NCBI GenBank assembly: GCA_900555225.1
Contig: USKL01000057.1
Span: 1 to 7,961 of the forward strand
Direction: 5' to 3'
DNA length: 7,961 bases
From: an uncultured Collinsella sp.
GTDB lineage: Bacteria > Actinomycetota > Coriobacteriia > Coriobacteriales > Coriobacteriaceae
Shown: one piece after another, positions 1 through 6,036 of the stretch
Layout of the letters: each line of letters starts with the position of its first letter
Numbering within the stretch: the first letter of the stretch is position 1
Notes under the pieces: generated by a model
What the model was told of the DNA's origin: nothing
What the model saw: only the letters and a program-made list of their open reading frames with translations
Databases searched by the model: none
Translations under genes and position numbers: made by a program

Positions 1-433
1 TGCCTTCACGCTTCTGACAGTACTCGTCCATCTTCTCAAGAACTATTTCTTTCTCAGCTTCCGAGAGCTTGTACACTGCCGCCTCATTAGAGCCGATACT
101 GCGGCAGATCATAATGTCAAGGGTGTCGTCGACTTGTCTCGTTGTAACATTGTAGTTTGCGTAGACATTGAGATAGTCATCCGGAGCGATCCCGTCAAGC
201 GAACCGAAAACACTTCTGGCGTCACAGTGCAGCTCCATGTAGAAATTCAATTCGTCGTCGCATTCCAAAATCTCATCAACGAAATTGAAATCATCCTCTG
301 CTAAGCTGTGGAGCTGCTCGGTCTCAATGACGGCTATCGGAATCACGTCATAGTTGCCGTTGTCGCCGAGCGTAGACATGATCTCGCGCTGCTTGGTTTC
401 GTTCAGGTCGTCCCAAAATATTTCGATGCTAAT
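1..433 (-). CDS. Partial hypothetical protein typical of conjugative-element cargo; likely ATT start
   Basis: The minus strand is open from 433 to the window edge (about 144 codons, no stop seen), so the 3' end is missing. The product begins ISIEIFWDDLNE, is acidic, and ends in the window with a helical segment containing KLSEAEKEIVLEKMDEYCQ. From memory, small proteins with this kind of N-terminus (F/W-x-D-L followed by GDNGNYDV) occur on conjugative plasmids and integrative elements of Firmicutes and gut actinobacteria. I cannot name a domain or a function. The start is inferred. An in-frame TGA lies just upstream, and no ATG, GTG or TTG occurs before codon 19 (ATG at 379). A strong GGAGGTG (447-441) sits 7 nt before ATT at 433. 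The gene overlaps the end of the upstream minus-strand gene by 31 nt, which suggests translational coupling. Base composition looks more AT-rich than the flanking chromosome. Confidence 0.7.
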   Translation of the reverse strand, partial: MSIEIFWDDLNETKQREIMSTLGDNGNYDVIPIAVIETEQLHSLAEDDFNFVDEILECDDELNFYMELHCDARSVFGSLDGIAPDDYLNVYANYNVTTRQVDDTLDIMICRSIGSNEAAVYKLSEAEKEIVLEKMDEYCQKREG

Positions 434-440
434 GATTCTT

Positions 441-447
441 CACCTCC
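441..447 (-). promoter_or_regulatory. Shine-Dalgarno site that decides an ATT start
   Basis: GGAGGTG read on the minus strand lies 7 nt before ATT (433-431) and sits inside the coding sequence of the upstream gene. It is a near-perfect ribosome binding site with good spacing. No such site precedes the first in-frame ATG at 379. This is the main reason for placing the start of the downstream gene at 433. Confidence 0.6.
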
Positions 448-457
448 ATCCATAGTG

Positions 458-498
458 ACCGGCGCAGTGTTAATTGCAGGTGCAATTAACACCGGCGC
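458..498. repeat. 12-bp perfect inverted repeat flanked by 8-bp direct repeats
   Basis: Arms at 467-478 and 481-492 are perfect reverse complements (GTGTTAATTGCA and TGCAATTAACAC) separated by only GG. The 8-mer ACCGGCGC occurs directly on both sides, at 458-465 and 491-498, the second copy overlapping the arm end by 2 nt. The structure lies inside the DUF6103-like coding sequence, where it encodes APVLIAPAINTAPV. The near-repeat is therefore visible at protein level as well. Confidence 0.7.
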
Positions 499-597
499 TT
501 CAACTTTCTTCGGCACTGCCTGTTTCGCTGTGCGCTTCGGCTTTGCCGGAACAACTACATCGTCCTCGTCAATGTACTCACGCACAGCGGCTGGGAC

Positions 598-813
598 ATG
601 CTTTTCGTAAAGATGCAGCAGCGCCGCCGCGAGTTCATCCTCTTTGTCGTGCTTTCCGTGATCGGCTTGGCTCTCAACGACGGCATCGTGCTGGCGCTCA
701 ACGCCGGCCTGGGACTCGAGGCCAATATCGCCAAGATTTGCGCCACCGCGCTTGTCATGGTCTACAACTTTGTGACCCGAAAGATCTTCCTGGAGGGCGA
801 CGAGACCAAGTAG
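598..813 (+). pseudogene. 5'-truncated GtrA-family membrane protein
   Basis: From about 622 the plus strand encodes RRREFILFVVLSVIGLALND and continues through two hydrophobic segments to IFLEGDETK and TAG at 811-813. This matches residues 74 to the end of the intact GtrA-family protein at 1033-1440 (KREFTIFTILSVIGLGLND, ending FFLEGARS). The two N-terminal membrane helices, about 73 residues, are absent. GtrA proteins are four-helix membrane proteins linked to moving lipid-bound sugars or to cell-surface polysaccharide synthesis. A two-helix half is unlikely to work. The ATG at 598 lies in the neighbouring element-like sequence and has no good ribosome binding site, so the frame there is probably accidental. 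The two GtrA copies are only moderately alike and so are not a recent duplication. Confidence 0.75.
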
Positions 814-834
814 CTCGACACCCCTGCAGCATTA

Positions 835-884
835 CGGCGCCCACGGATGACGCGCACTCAGCGCAGTATCTTCCGTGGGCGCCG
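835..884 (+). terminator. Long hairpin after the GtrA remnant
   Basis: Perfect 13-bp arms CGGCGCCCACGGA (835-847) and TCCGTGGGCGCCG (872-884) enclose a 24-nt loop. It starts 21 nt after the stop of the truncated GtrA gene. The T-rich tail is poor (CTCGTTTACG), so it may be a weak or factor-assisted terminator or an RNA-stability hairpin. Confidence 0.5.
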
Positions 885-964
885 CTCGTTTACGGGCAAA
901 TTATCAACGTTTACGGATTAGCTCTTGAAAATTTGGCGAGTTCGTATAGTTCTTGGCAAAGACC

Positions 965-993
965 TTACGTTTCCCTTGCAAAAGATCTAAAGT
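965..993 (+). promoter_or_regulatory. Candidate promoter for the intact GtrA gene
   Basis: TTACGT (965-970) and TAAAGT (988-993) are separated by 17 nt, about 40 nt upstream of the GTG start at 1033. A second possibility is TTGAAA (925-930) with TATAGT (945-950), but its 14-nt spacing is short. Both are weak matches. The 219-nt gap after the GtrA remnant, which holds a hairpin, suggests that the downstream gene does have its own promoter. Confidence 0.25.
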
Positions 994-1032
994 ATCCCCT
1001 GCTCGATTCATCAACGCATTGGATGTGATTAC

Positions 1033-1440
1033 GTGCGCAAGGCGCTGGCACAACCTCATACCAAGCAGTTCCTCAAGTTTGCTGTCGTGGGTCTTATCTC
1101 CTTTGGCATCGACTGGGGCATGCTCATTGCGCTCGTCGAGCTGTTCCACCTCGACTTTTTGATGAGCACCACGGTTTCGTTTATCACATCCGTCGTGGTC
1201 AACTACTGGCTCAGCATGAAGTACGTGTTCGACCACCGCGAAGGCATGAGCCGCAAGCGCGAGTTCACGATCTTCACCATCCTGTCGGTGATCGGCCTGG
1301 GCCTCAACGACCTGTACATGTTTGTGGGCGTCACGTTTTTGAGCATCGGTTACCAGGCCATGAAGGCCATCGCCACGTTCCTCGTCACCTGGTACAACTA
1401 CTTCAGCCGCCGCTTTTTCCTCGAGGGCGCACGGTCGTAG
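1033..1440 (+). CDS. GtrA-family membrane protein
   Basis: The gene encodes 135 residues, the normal size for the family (120-150). Four hydrophobic segments are visible at about residues 14-36, 43-61, 78-100 and 107-124, with positively charged stretches between them (SRKRE at 73-77, SRRFF at 125-129). Conserved-looking GtrA features are FAVVGLISFGIDWG near residue 16, VVNYWLSMKYVF near 55 and TWYNYFSRRFFLEG near 119. GtrA proteins are thought to flip or move polyprenyl-linked sugars across the cytoplasmic membrane, or to support polysaccharide and teichoic-acid decoration. No glycosyltransferase lies in this window to indicate the substrate. The start is GTG, preceded by a weak GGATG-type site. 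The nearby ATG at 1023 runs straight into a stop. A strong terminator follows 26 nt after the stop, so it is probably monocistronic. Confidence 0.88.
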   Translation: MRKALAQPHTKQFLKFAVVGLISFGIDWGMLIALVELFHLDFLMSTTVSFITSVVVNYWLSMKYVFDHREGMSRKREFTIFTILSVIGLGLNDLYMFVGVTFLSIGYQAMKAIATFLVTWYNYFSRRFFLEGARS

Positions 1441-1466
1441 TCGATTCGCTATTTGCTTGAATGTAT

Positions 1467-1500
1467 AACCGGTTGGAATTCCCGTTCCAACCGGTTTTTT
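1467..1500 (+). terminator. Rho-independent terminator of the GtrA gene
   Basis: Perfect 12-bp arms AACCGGTTGGAA (1467-1478) and TTCCAACCGGTT (1485-1496) enclose a 6-nt loop. Six consecutive T (1495-1500) run from the end of the stem into the tail. This is a textbook intrinsic terminator 26 nt after the stop codon. Confidence 0.9.
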
Positions 1501-1518
1501 GTTTGCAGAGCCTGCCGA

Positions 1519-1843
1519 GGAAAGCGCACAAGGCGGGCCGCAGCGTCGGAATGGGTAGTAGTTTCCCCATGGTCGCCCCGCGGAAAGCGCGTCCCAGATT
1601 GCAGCCTCAGAACGGGACACAGCTTCCGCAACGTGGCTCTAGCGGAAAGCGCATCCCAAAATCGATGCCCAATACGGTCCGCAGCTTCCCAATGGGCGCT
1701 GCTTCGGAAAGTCTATCCCGGAATGAGCCCTCAGAGCGGAACACGCTTTCCGAAACCCGCCCCAACGGGAAGCTGCGTCCCGGAATTCGCCTACAGGGCG
1801 GGATGCAATTTCCGGTTGAGCCTCGATTGGGAAATGACGTCCC
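1519..1843. repeat. Degenerate tandem array of ~62-bp imperfect palindromes
   Basis: A box of the form GGAAAGCGCRTCCC recurs with starts at 1519, 1582, 1644, 1706, 1767 and 1829, which is spacing of 63, 62, 62, 61 and 62 nt. Roughly midway in each unit lies a box resembling its reverse complement (for example GGGACACAGCTTCC at 1614-1627). These second boxes end at 1566, 1627, 1689, 1751 and 1813. Each unit can therefore fold into a hairpin: GGAAGC pairs with GCTTCC, and GTCCC pairs with GGGAC, around a loop of about 18 nt that often contains GCC-TCAGA. The first unit and the last half-unit are the most diverged. The array fills the gap between the plus-strand GtrA terminator and the minus-strand terminator of the DUF4430 operon. 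The period is not a multiple of three and open frames shift from unit to unit, so I treat it as non-coding. I do not recognise a named repeat family. Confidence 0.75.
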
Positions 1844-1851
1844 ATTCGTAT

Positions 1852-1891
1852 AAAAACGGGCGTCTCGGATGTTTGTCCGAACCGCCCGTTT
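1852..1891 (-). terminator. Terminator of the DUF4430 operon
   Basis: Arms AAACGGGCG (1854-1862) and CGCCCGTTT (1883-1891) form the base. An inner TCGGA/TCCGA stem continues after a single mismatch and closes on a TGTTTG loop. On the minus strand the hairpin is followed by a T run (complement of A1852-1856). It sits about 20 nt beyond the stop codon of the second operon gene. Confidence 0.85.
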
Positions 1892-1911
1892 GATGCGATA
1901 TGTCGAGGCCC

Positions 1912-2787
1912 CTAGCCTGTCACGTAATACCAGACCACGTTGTCGCCGTTTGAGAGAACGTAGTTGCTGCAGGCTGTCATGGGCGTTGTGCCGTTGACGG
2001 AATAACACCAGCCGCTACCGCTTCCATAGTTTTCATCCTTCTCGGCCAGGCCACCGATGGCGGCAACATAAGTGCCAAACGACGAGCCACGCGCATTTAT
2101 AGAAATACCCAGCGCGCAGAGAGCGTCGTAGGCAGTTGCTCCCTCATTAAAGGTGTAGGTACCACCAGCGGACACAGGATTGCCCACAGCGCTCGAAGTA
2201 ACCGAGACAGTCACGGTAACGTAGCTAGACTCCTGAGAGACGCTCTGGTTGCCCGAGGGGGCATTACTGTTATCAGGAACGGCAGAAGGCCCACCGGACG
2301 TTGCCGAATTCTGAGAAGCCGACTGACTGTTGTCAGTCTTTTTATTTCCTGCTCCTTTTTCGCCGGACTTCTTGCTATCCGAGTTCTTGTCCGATTCCTT
2401 GTCCGAAGACTCGGAATCTTTCTTGGAGTCAGATTTGTCAGAACCCCTAGACCCGTCATTCGTATCATCAGAAGATTTGGAATCCTTGGACCCGGCCTTG
2501 CCCGAAGCGACAGTCGAGCCGGACCCATTGCCATCCTTGGCGACGATGCTCTCCCCCGCCACGGTCTGGACGATCCAATCAATGGACCAAGCACCGCTCT
2601 CGGAGGGATGAACAAAGCCCAGAGAGACCACGATCAGAACGACGCATGCGGCAGTCAGAACGCCAAGGAGCGCCTTCCGTCGAGGAGCGGACGCCGCCGA
2701 AGCGGCGCCCTTTTGCTTTGGATCATCGAGCTGGATAAACGAGGAGTCGGGCTGTTGCCCGTTGGTCTCCTTGGGCTTATCGGGCAT
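1912..2787 (-). CDS. Membrane-tethered extracellular protein with one DUF4430 (transcobalamin-like) domain
   Basis: The protein has 291 residues. In order: a cytoplasmic N-terminus ending in APRRK (34-38); one transmembrane anchor (about 39-58); a low-complexity Ser/Lys/Asp/Gly-rich linker (about 85-185) that probably spans the wall; and a C-terminal DUF4430 domain (about 188-291). The domain carries GATAYDALCALG (216-227), the WCYSVNG signature (260-266) and LSNGDNVVWYY (278-288). The same signatures occur twice in the upstream protein. DUF4430 is related to the C-terminal beta-domain of intrinsic factor and transcobalamin. Ligand binding here is inference. The ATG at 2787 is preferred because AAGGGTG (2800-2794) lies 6 nt before it. 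A GTG at 2796 falls within that site. The gene overlaps the end of the upstream gene by 11 nt, so translation is probably coupled and the pair shares the upstream cobalamin riboswitch. The product has no LPxTG motif and ends right after the domain. Confidence 0.85.
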   Translation of the reverse strand: MPDKPKETNGQQPDSSFIQLDDPKQKGAASAASAPRRKALLGVLTAACVVLIVVSLGFVHPSESGAWSIDWIVQTVAGESIVAKDGNGSGSTVASGKAGSKDSKSSDDTNDGSRGSDKSDSKKDSESSDKESDKNSDSKKSGEKGAGNKKTDNSQSASQNSATSGGPSAVPDNSNAPSGNQSVSQESSYVTVTVSVTSSAVGNPVSAGGTYTFNEGATAYDALCALGISINARGSSFGTYVAAIGGLAEKDENYGSGSGWCYSVNGTTPMTACSNYVLSNGDNVVWYYVTG

Positions 2788-5700
2788 TACCGTCACCCTT
2801 GCCGCGCTTGGTCAGCACGAAGACGGCGATGAGCGCAAGGCCAATCACGCCGGCGGCGATGCCAACGATGGCGAGCGGGTTGGTGCCCGTCTCCTGCTCG
2901 GAAGCACCAGAGGACTTCTTAGCAGTGGTCGTGGAAGCAGCGCCCGTATCGGACTTGGAATCGGACTTCTTGTCGGACTTGCTGTCCTTCTTCTCAGACT
3001 TCTTCTCATCCTTCTTGTCGGACTTATCGGAGCCCTTCTTGTCGGACTTGTTTTCCTTGGTCTCGGTCTTGGTCGACACCGTCGTCTTGGTCACCGGCTT
3101 CTGACCCGGGGCGATAGCGCCGCCGGCCTGCGGGCCCTTAGAGCCGGAACCAGCGCCGGAACCCGTACCAGTGCCCGTGCCGGTACCAGTACCAGAACCG
3201 CTGCCGCCGCTGGAGCCAGAACCGCCATTGTCACCAGAATTGGTGGCATTCTTGGTCCACTTGGCATACAGCGTCAGATCGGCCGTCACCGGCGTACTGA
3301 AGTCATACGCTTGCGTGCACGCCTCATCGGTATACCAACCGCCGAAGGTATAGCCCTTGCGACGCGGTTTTACAGCAGGCTCCGTAGCAGTTTTACCAGC
3401 CTTAATACGTTGGGAATCGAGCACAATAGAATCTGCACCATTTGCGTCAAACGAGACAGTATAGCGATTGACCTTCTGGCCATTTCCCTTAATCGCGAAC
3501 AACTTGCCCGAATCGTTAGCGTAGTAGAGTGAGCCATCAGAACCGACCGAAATCGACGACATGCAGTACTGCTGGTTCTCGGCCGACGGTCTATAGAGCA
3601 GCTCAGCCTCTTCGTCACCTATGCGATAGCGATAAATGCCGCCAGGATTATTGTTGGACGTAAAGTATACATAGGTATGACCATCTTGAATGGAAACCAC
3701 AGGCTGTGACTTAACATCGCCGCTGCCCGTAAAACCACTTGCAGAAGAATCCTCGCGGATGAAGTTACCGTCTGCCTTATAAATTGAATAATCGACCGTA
3801 AGCGTATCGGCGTCGATAATTGCAAGCTGACCATAGTGGCTCGTAAGACTGTTTTGGGGACCGCCCATAAAGGACTCAATCGACGTGCCGCCAACTACAA
3901 TCTTACCGTTGACAAACACGGGTGTAGAGGTCGAGCTGCTGCCAAACGTAACTTTACCCAGTTCTGAAAGGGCCCCATCATTAGCGATAGCAATTTTATG
4001 GAGCGTGCCATCGGCACTCACAACGTAAGCAGTAGCCCCATCAACAAGCACGTTCGCGCGAACGCGATCGGCGATCTTAAGCTTTGCTACGGTCTTTCCA
4101 GTCGAAGGATCAACCGTGCTGACAGTGCCTGAATCATCCGCGATAACGCCATAGTCGCCCGAGAACGCCATGCCAGCCCAGTAATAGCCCTTGCTGTTTT
4201 CATTCTTGTGCTGCCACATGACTTTACCGTCAGAAATACGAACACAAAGCAGGTAGCCGTCACTCGAGTCAATCCAATCGGCCGAAGCGGTACCAAAATA
4301 GGCATAGCCATCGCGAACCGAAACAGAAGCAAGCGACTGCTGCGCGCCATCGGGACCGGCCGGCAACCCATCAGTAACCCAAACCGTCGCAAGCACATCA
4401 ACCGTTAAGGCCTGAAGACGACCGCCTGAAAGCGGAACAAGCACAACACCATTGGTATATACCATGCGTGAGGTGGAATCAATTGCAGCAGCCAAAGGTG
4501 ACTCTAGAACGGTCTTGCCCGTCTCGACATCCTTTTTGAGCAATTTAGAACCAACTGCCACATAGAGATAGTCACCGATCAGCAACGCATCGGAAACACC
4601 CTTATTGCCGTCCGCACGCGTCTTAAGCTCGCTTACCCATTTCTCATCTGCATCCTTAGTGGGCACAGGTGCGTCGGTAACCTTGTCGGCACTTGTAAAG
4701 CCCGACCAGTCGCTATCCCAGTTAGGGCGTGCAGCGCTCGGATTAAGAACAACGTTGTCGACACCGGGCAAAGTATCCCCAGGGGCGTAAGCCCAAACGA
4801 CCTTATCGCCCGACTTAAGCACGTAGTCGTTATCGAGTTGAGTTCCAGGAACGCCGTTGACAAAGAACGACCAAGCGCCGGACAGCTCGGTACCATCAAG
4901 CGGAGAAACGAGGCTATGGACACCCCAATAGCCGAATTGGTCGTACATCTTGGACTCGATGCCAAGGGCGTCGAAATAGGTAGCGGAGGCATCCTTGATC
5001 GACGTGCCCTTAACAAACACCTGGGTCGACGGGCTCGTCCAACGCTGAGCCATCCCGGCCTTTTTGCCAATAATCTCCATCGTGACGGAAACCTGCTCGG
5101 GCGCGGGGTCGCCGTACTTCGAGTAGCACCAGACGACGGAGTCGCCGTCCTTGAGCGTGTAGCCGCCCGCGCCGACCTCGGAGGCGCTGCCGTTGACGAA
5201 CAGCTGCCAGTAAGCGCCGGTCGCCGAGTCGTAGGCGAGCGTGCGGCCGGAGTCGAAGGGCGACGTGATCGAGTTGAGTGCCCAGCCCCAGCTGCCGTTG
5301 GGGTTGTAATCGGCCTTGAGGCCGGCACGCTTGAACAGCTGCTCGGAGAGGTCGGCCGCGGTCGAGCCCTCCTTCAGCGTGATCCGCTGCGCGGCGGCCC
5401 AGGTCTGCTGGGCGCCCTTGGCGTCGGTGCCGACGACGGAGCACGTGGCAGAGACCTCCTGGCTCTCTGCCTTGGCAGGCTGAGCCTTGGCCTCTCCAGC
5501 GGCAGAGACAACGGCGGTGTCCTGCTTCGAGGCATCGGACGTCGATGCAGCCGGTGCCTCATTGCCGGCAGCGCTATCGTCCTCAGTCTTGTCGGTAGGG
5601 CCCGAAGCTGTCGCAGTGGCATCTTGCTCGGCAGTGCCCCCATTCGCCACCATGCCGCTCGCATTGAGGTCGGCAGCAGGGCTTGTCGCGGACTCACCAG

Positions 5701-5980
5701 AGCCGTTCTCGGCAAGCGGTGCCGCCTGAGCCACAGCCTCGGCAATGCCCTCGGCGCCCTCGGCCCACAGCTGAGCCGGTGTGGTGCCAAAGGCCATCGC
5801 GAAGGCCAGGAATGCCACCAGGCCGCGCTTGGCTACGCCGCGCGCAATTGCGCCACGGCGATGCGAGACGCGCTCGCGCTCGTCCTCAAACATATCCAAT
5901 TGTCCCCCATTGTCTGTACTTGGAGCGTTGCCTTGAGGCTGCCCCACGTCATCGCGCATGTTGCGCTCGAGTTCCCCCAT
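2777..5980 (-). CDS. Large surface protein: 2x DUF4430, beta-propeller, Listeria-Bacteroides repeat, C-terminal membrane anchor; candidate cobalamin-capture protein
   Basis: The product has 1067 residues. A long charged N-terminus precedes a signal-peptide core (about 53-64), with probable cleavage near LWA-EG (71-75). A low-complexity Ala/Ser/Asp/Glu segment (75-170) follows. Two DUF4430 domains lie at about 176-290 and 297-398, with WQLFVNG (258-264) and LKDGDSVVWCY (276-286), then WSFFVNG (370-376) and LKSGDKVVWAY (388-398). Residues about 445-835 hold seven or eight PQQ/WD40-like blade signatures, such as DVETGKT (484-490), RISDGKVMW (581-589) and VDPSTGKTV (623-631), pointing to a beta-propeller. 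A Listeria-Bacteroides (Flg_new) repeat follows (839-908, with GYTFGGWYTDEACT). Next come a Gly/Thr/Ser linker, a Lys/Ser/Asp-rich linker (965-1015), a membrane helix (about 1036-1056) and a basic tail. The ATG at 5980 is chosen for its ribosome site; an in-frame TTG at 6034 lacks one. The gene is first in an operon behind a cobalamin riboswitch, so extracellular B12 binding is the favoured role. Adhesion or another ligand is the alternative. Confidence 0.88.
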   Translation of the reverse strand: MGELERNMRDDVGQPQGNAPSTDNGGQLDMFEDERERVSHRRGAIARGVAKRGLVAFLAFAMAFGTTPAQLWAEGAEGIAEAVAQAAPLAENGSGESATSPAADLNASGMVANGGTAEQDATATASGPTDKTEDDSAAGNEAPAASTSDASKQDTAVVSAAGEAKAQPAKAESQEVSATCSVVGTDAKGAQQTWAAAQRITLKEGSTAADLSEQLFKRAGLKADYNPNGSWGWALNSITSPFDSGRTLAYDSATGAYWQLFVNGSASEVGAGGYTLKDGDSVVWCYSKYGDPAPEQVSVTMEIIGKKAGMAQRWTSPSTQVFVKGTSIKDASATYFDALGIESKMYDQFGYWGVHSLVSPLDGTELSGAWSFFVNGVPGTQLDNDYVLKSGDKVVWAYAPGDTLPGVDNVVLNPSAARPNWDSDWSGFTSADKVTDAPVPTKDADEKWVSELKTRADGNKGVSDALLIGDYLYVAVGSKLLKKDVETGKTVLESPLAAAIDSTSRMVYTNGVVLVPLSGGRLQALTVDVLATVWVTDGLPAGPDGAQQSLASVSVRDGYAYFGTASADWIDSSDGYLLCVRISDGKVMWQHKNENSKGYYWAGMAFSGDYGVIADDSGTVSTVDPSTGKTVAKLKIADRVRANVLVDGATAYVVSADGTLHKIAIANDGALSELGKVTFGSSSTSTPVFVNGKIVVGGTSIESFMGGPQNSLTSHYGQLAIIDADTLTVDYSIYKADGNFIREDSSASGFTGSGDVKSQPVVSIQDGHTYVYFTSNNNPGGIYRYRIGDEEAELLYRPSAENQQYCMSSISVGSDGSLYYANDSGKLFAIKGNGQKVNRYTVSFDANGADSIVLDSQRIKAGKTATEPAVKPRRKGYTFGGWYTDEACTQAYDFSTPVTADLTLYAKWTKNATNSGDNGGSGSSGGSGSGTGTGTGTGTGSGAGSGSKGPQAGGAIAPGQKPVTKTTVSTKTETKENKSDKKGSDKSDKKDEKKSEKKDSKSDKKSDSKSDTGAASTTTAKKSSGASEQETGTNPLAIVGIAAGVIGLALIAVFVLTKRGKGDGNAR

Positions 5981-5985
5981 CGGGG

Positions 5986-5993
5986 TCCCCCTT
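5986..5993 (-). promoter_or_regulatory. Ribosome binding site of the large DUF4430 gene
   Basis: On the minus strand AAGGGGA ends 5 nt before the ATG at 5980. A further GGAGG (5999-5995) lies just upstream. The GGGGACCCC around it is self-complementary, and GGAGG can pair with CCTCC (6043-6039) at the 3' edge of the riboswitch. Access to this site could therefore depend on riboswitch folding. Confidence 0.6.
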
Positions 5994-6036
5994 CCCTCCA
6001 GAGCCCTATGCACAAAAGCCGCAGCCGCATGCAAGA

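Larger units (their letters stand above)
403..636 (-). pseudogene. 5'-truncated DUF6103-like small protein gene
   Basis: Reading the minus strand, a protein segment ELAAALLHLYEKHVPAAVRE and then YIDEDD is followed by a Pro/Ala/Lys-rich tail ending KYFGTT and a TGA at 405-403. The LYEKxVPAAVREYI signature is what I recall from the C-terminal half of DUF6103, a small protein carried by conjugative elements whose function is unknown. The N-terminal half is missing. Upstream of about 636 the frame stays open but only as the antisense of a GtrA gene, with no ATG, GTG or TTG start. A short product could start at GTG 585, but no clear ribosome binding site supports it. I therefore call it a remnant. 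Its last codons overlap the next minus-strand gene by 31 nt. The family name rests on remembered motif similarity and is moderately secure. Confidence 0.6.

Noticed and set aside
1..640. Attachment site of an integrative element
   Set aside because: No integrase, tRNA target or direct-repeat pair was seen at the junction. The cut goes through the middle of two genes, so it is not a clean att site.
1519..1843. CRISPR array
   Set aside because: No identical repeats, no unique spacers and no cas genes. The whole 62-bp unit is repeated and degenerate.
1453..2008. Several overlapping open frames of 130-146 codons on both strands across the repeat array, and a 238-codon minus frame at 904-1620
   Set aside because: They are low-complexity translations of the 62-bp repeats or antisense to GtrA. 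The repeat period breaks the frame from unit to unit, and no start with a ribosome site stands out.
2762..3532. 256-codon plus-strand open frame opposite the linker-coding region
   Set aside because: Its repetitive Gly/Leu/Arg and Thr/Ala composition mirrors the low-complexity linkers on the other strand. It is a shadow frame.
5981..6034. TTG start at 6034 giving an 18-residue longer surface protein
   Set aside because: No ribosome site precedes it and it lies at the edge of the riboswitch. The ATG at 5980 has AAGGGGA at correct spacing.
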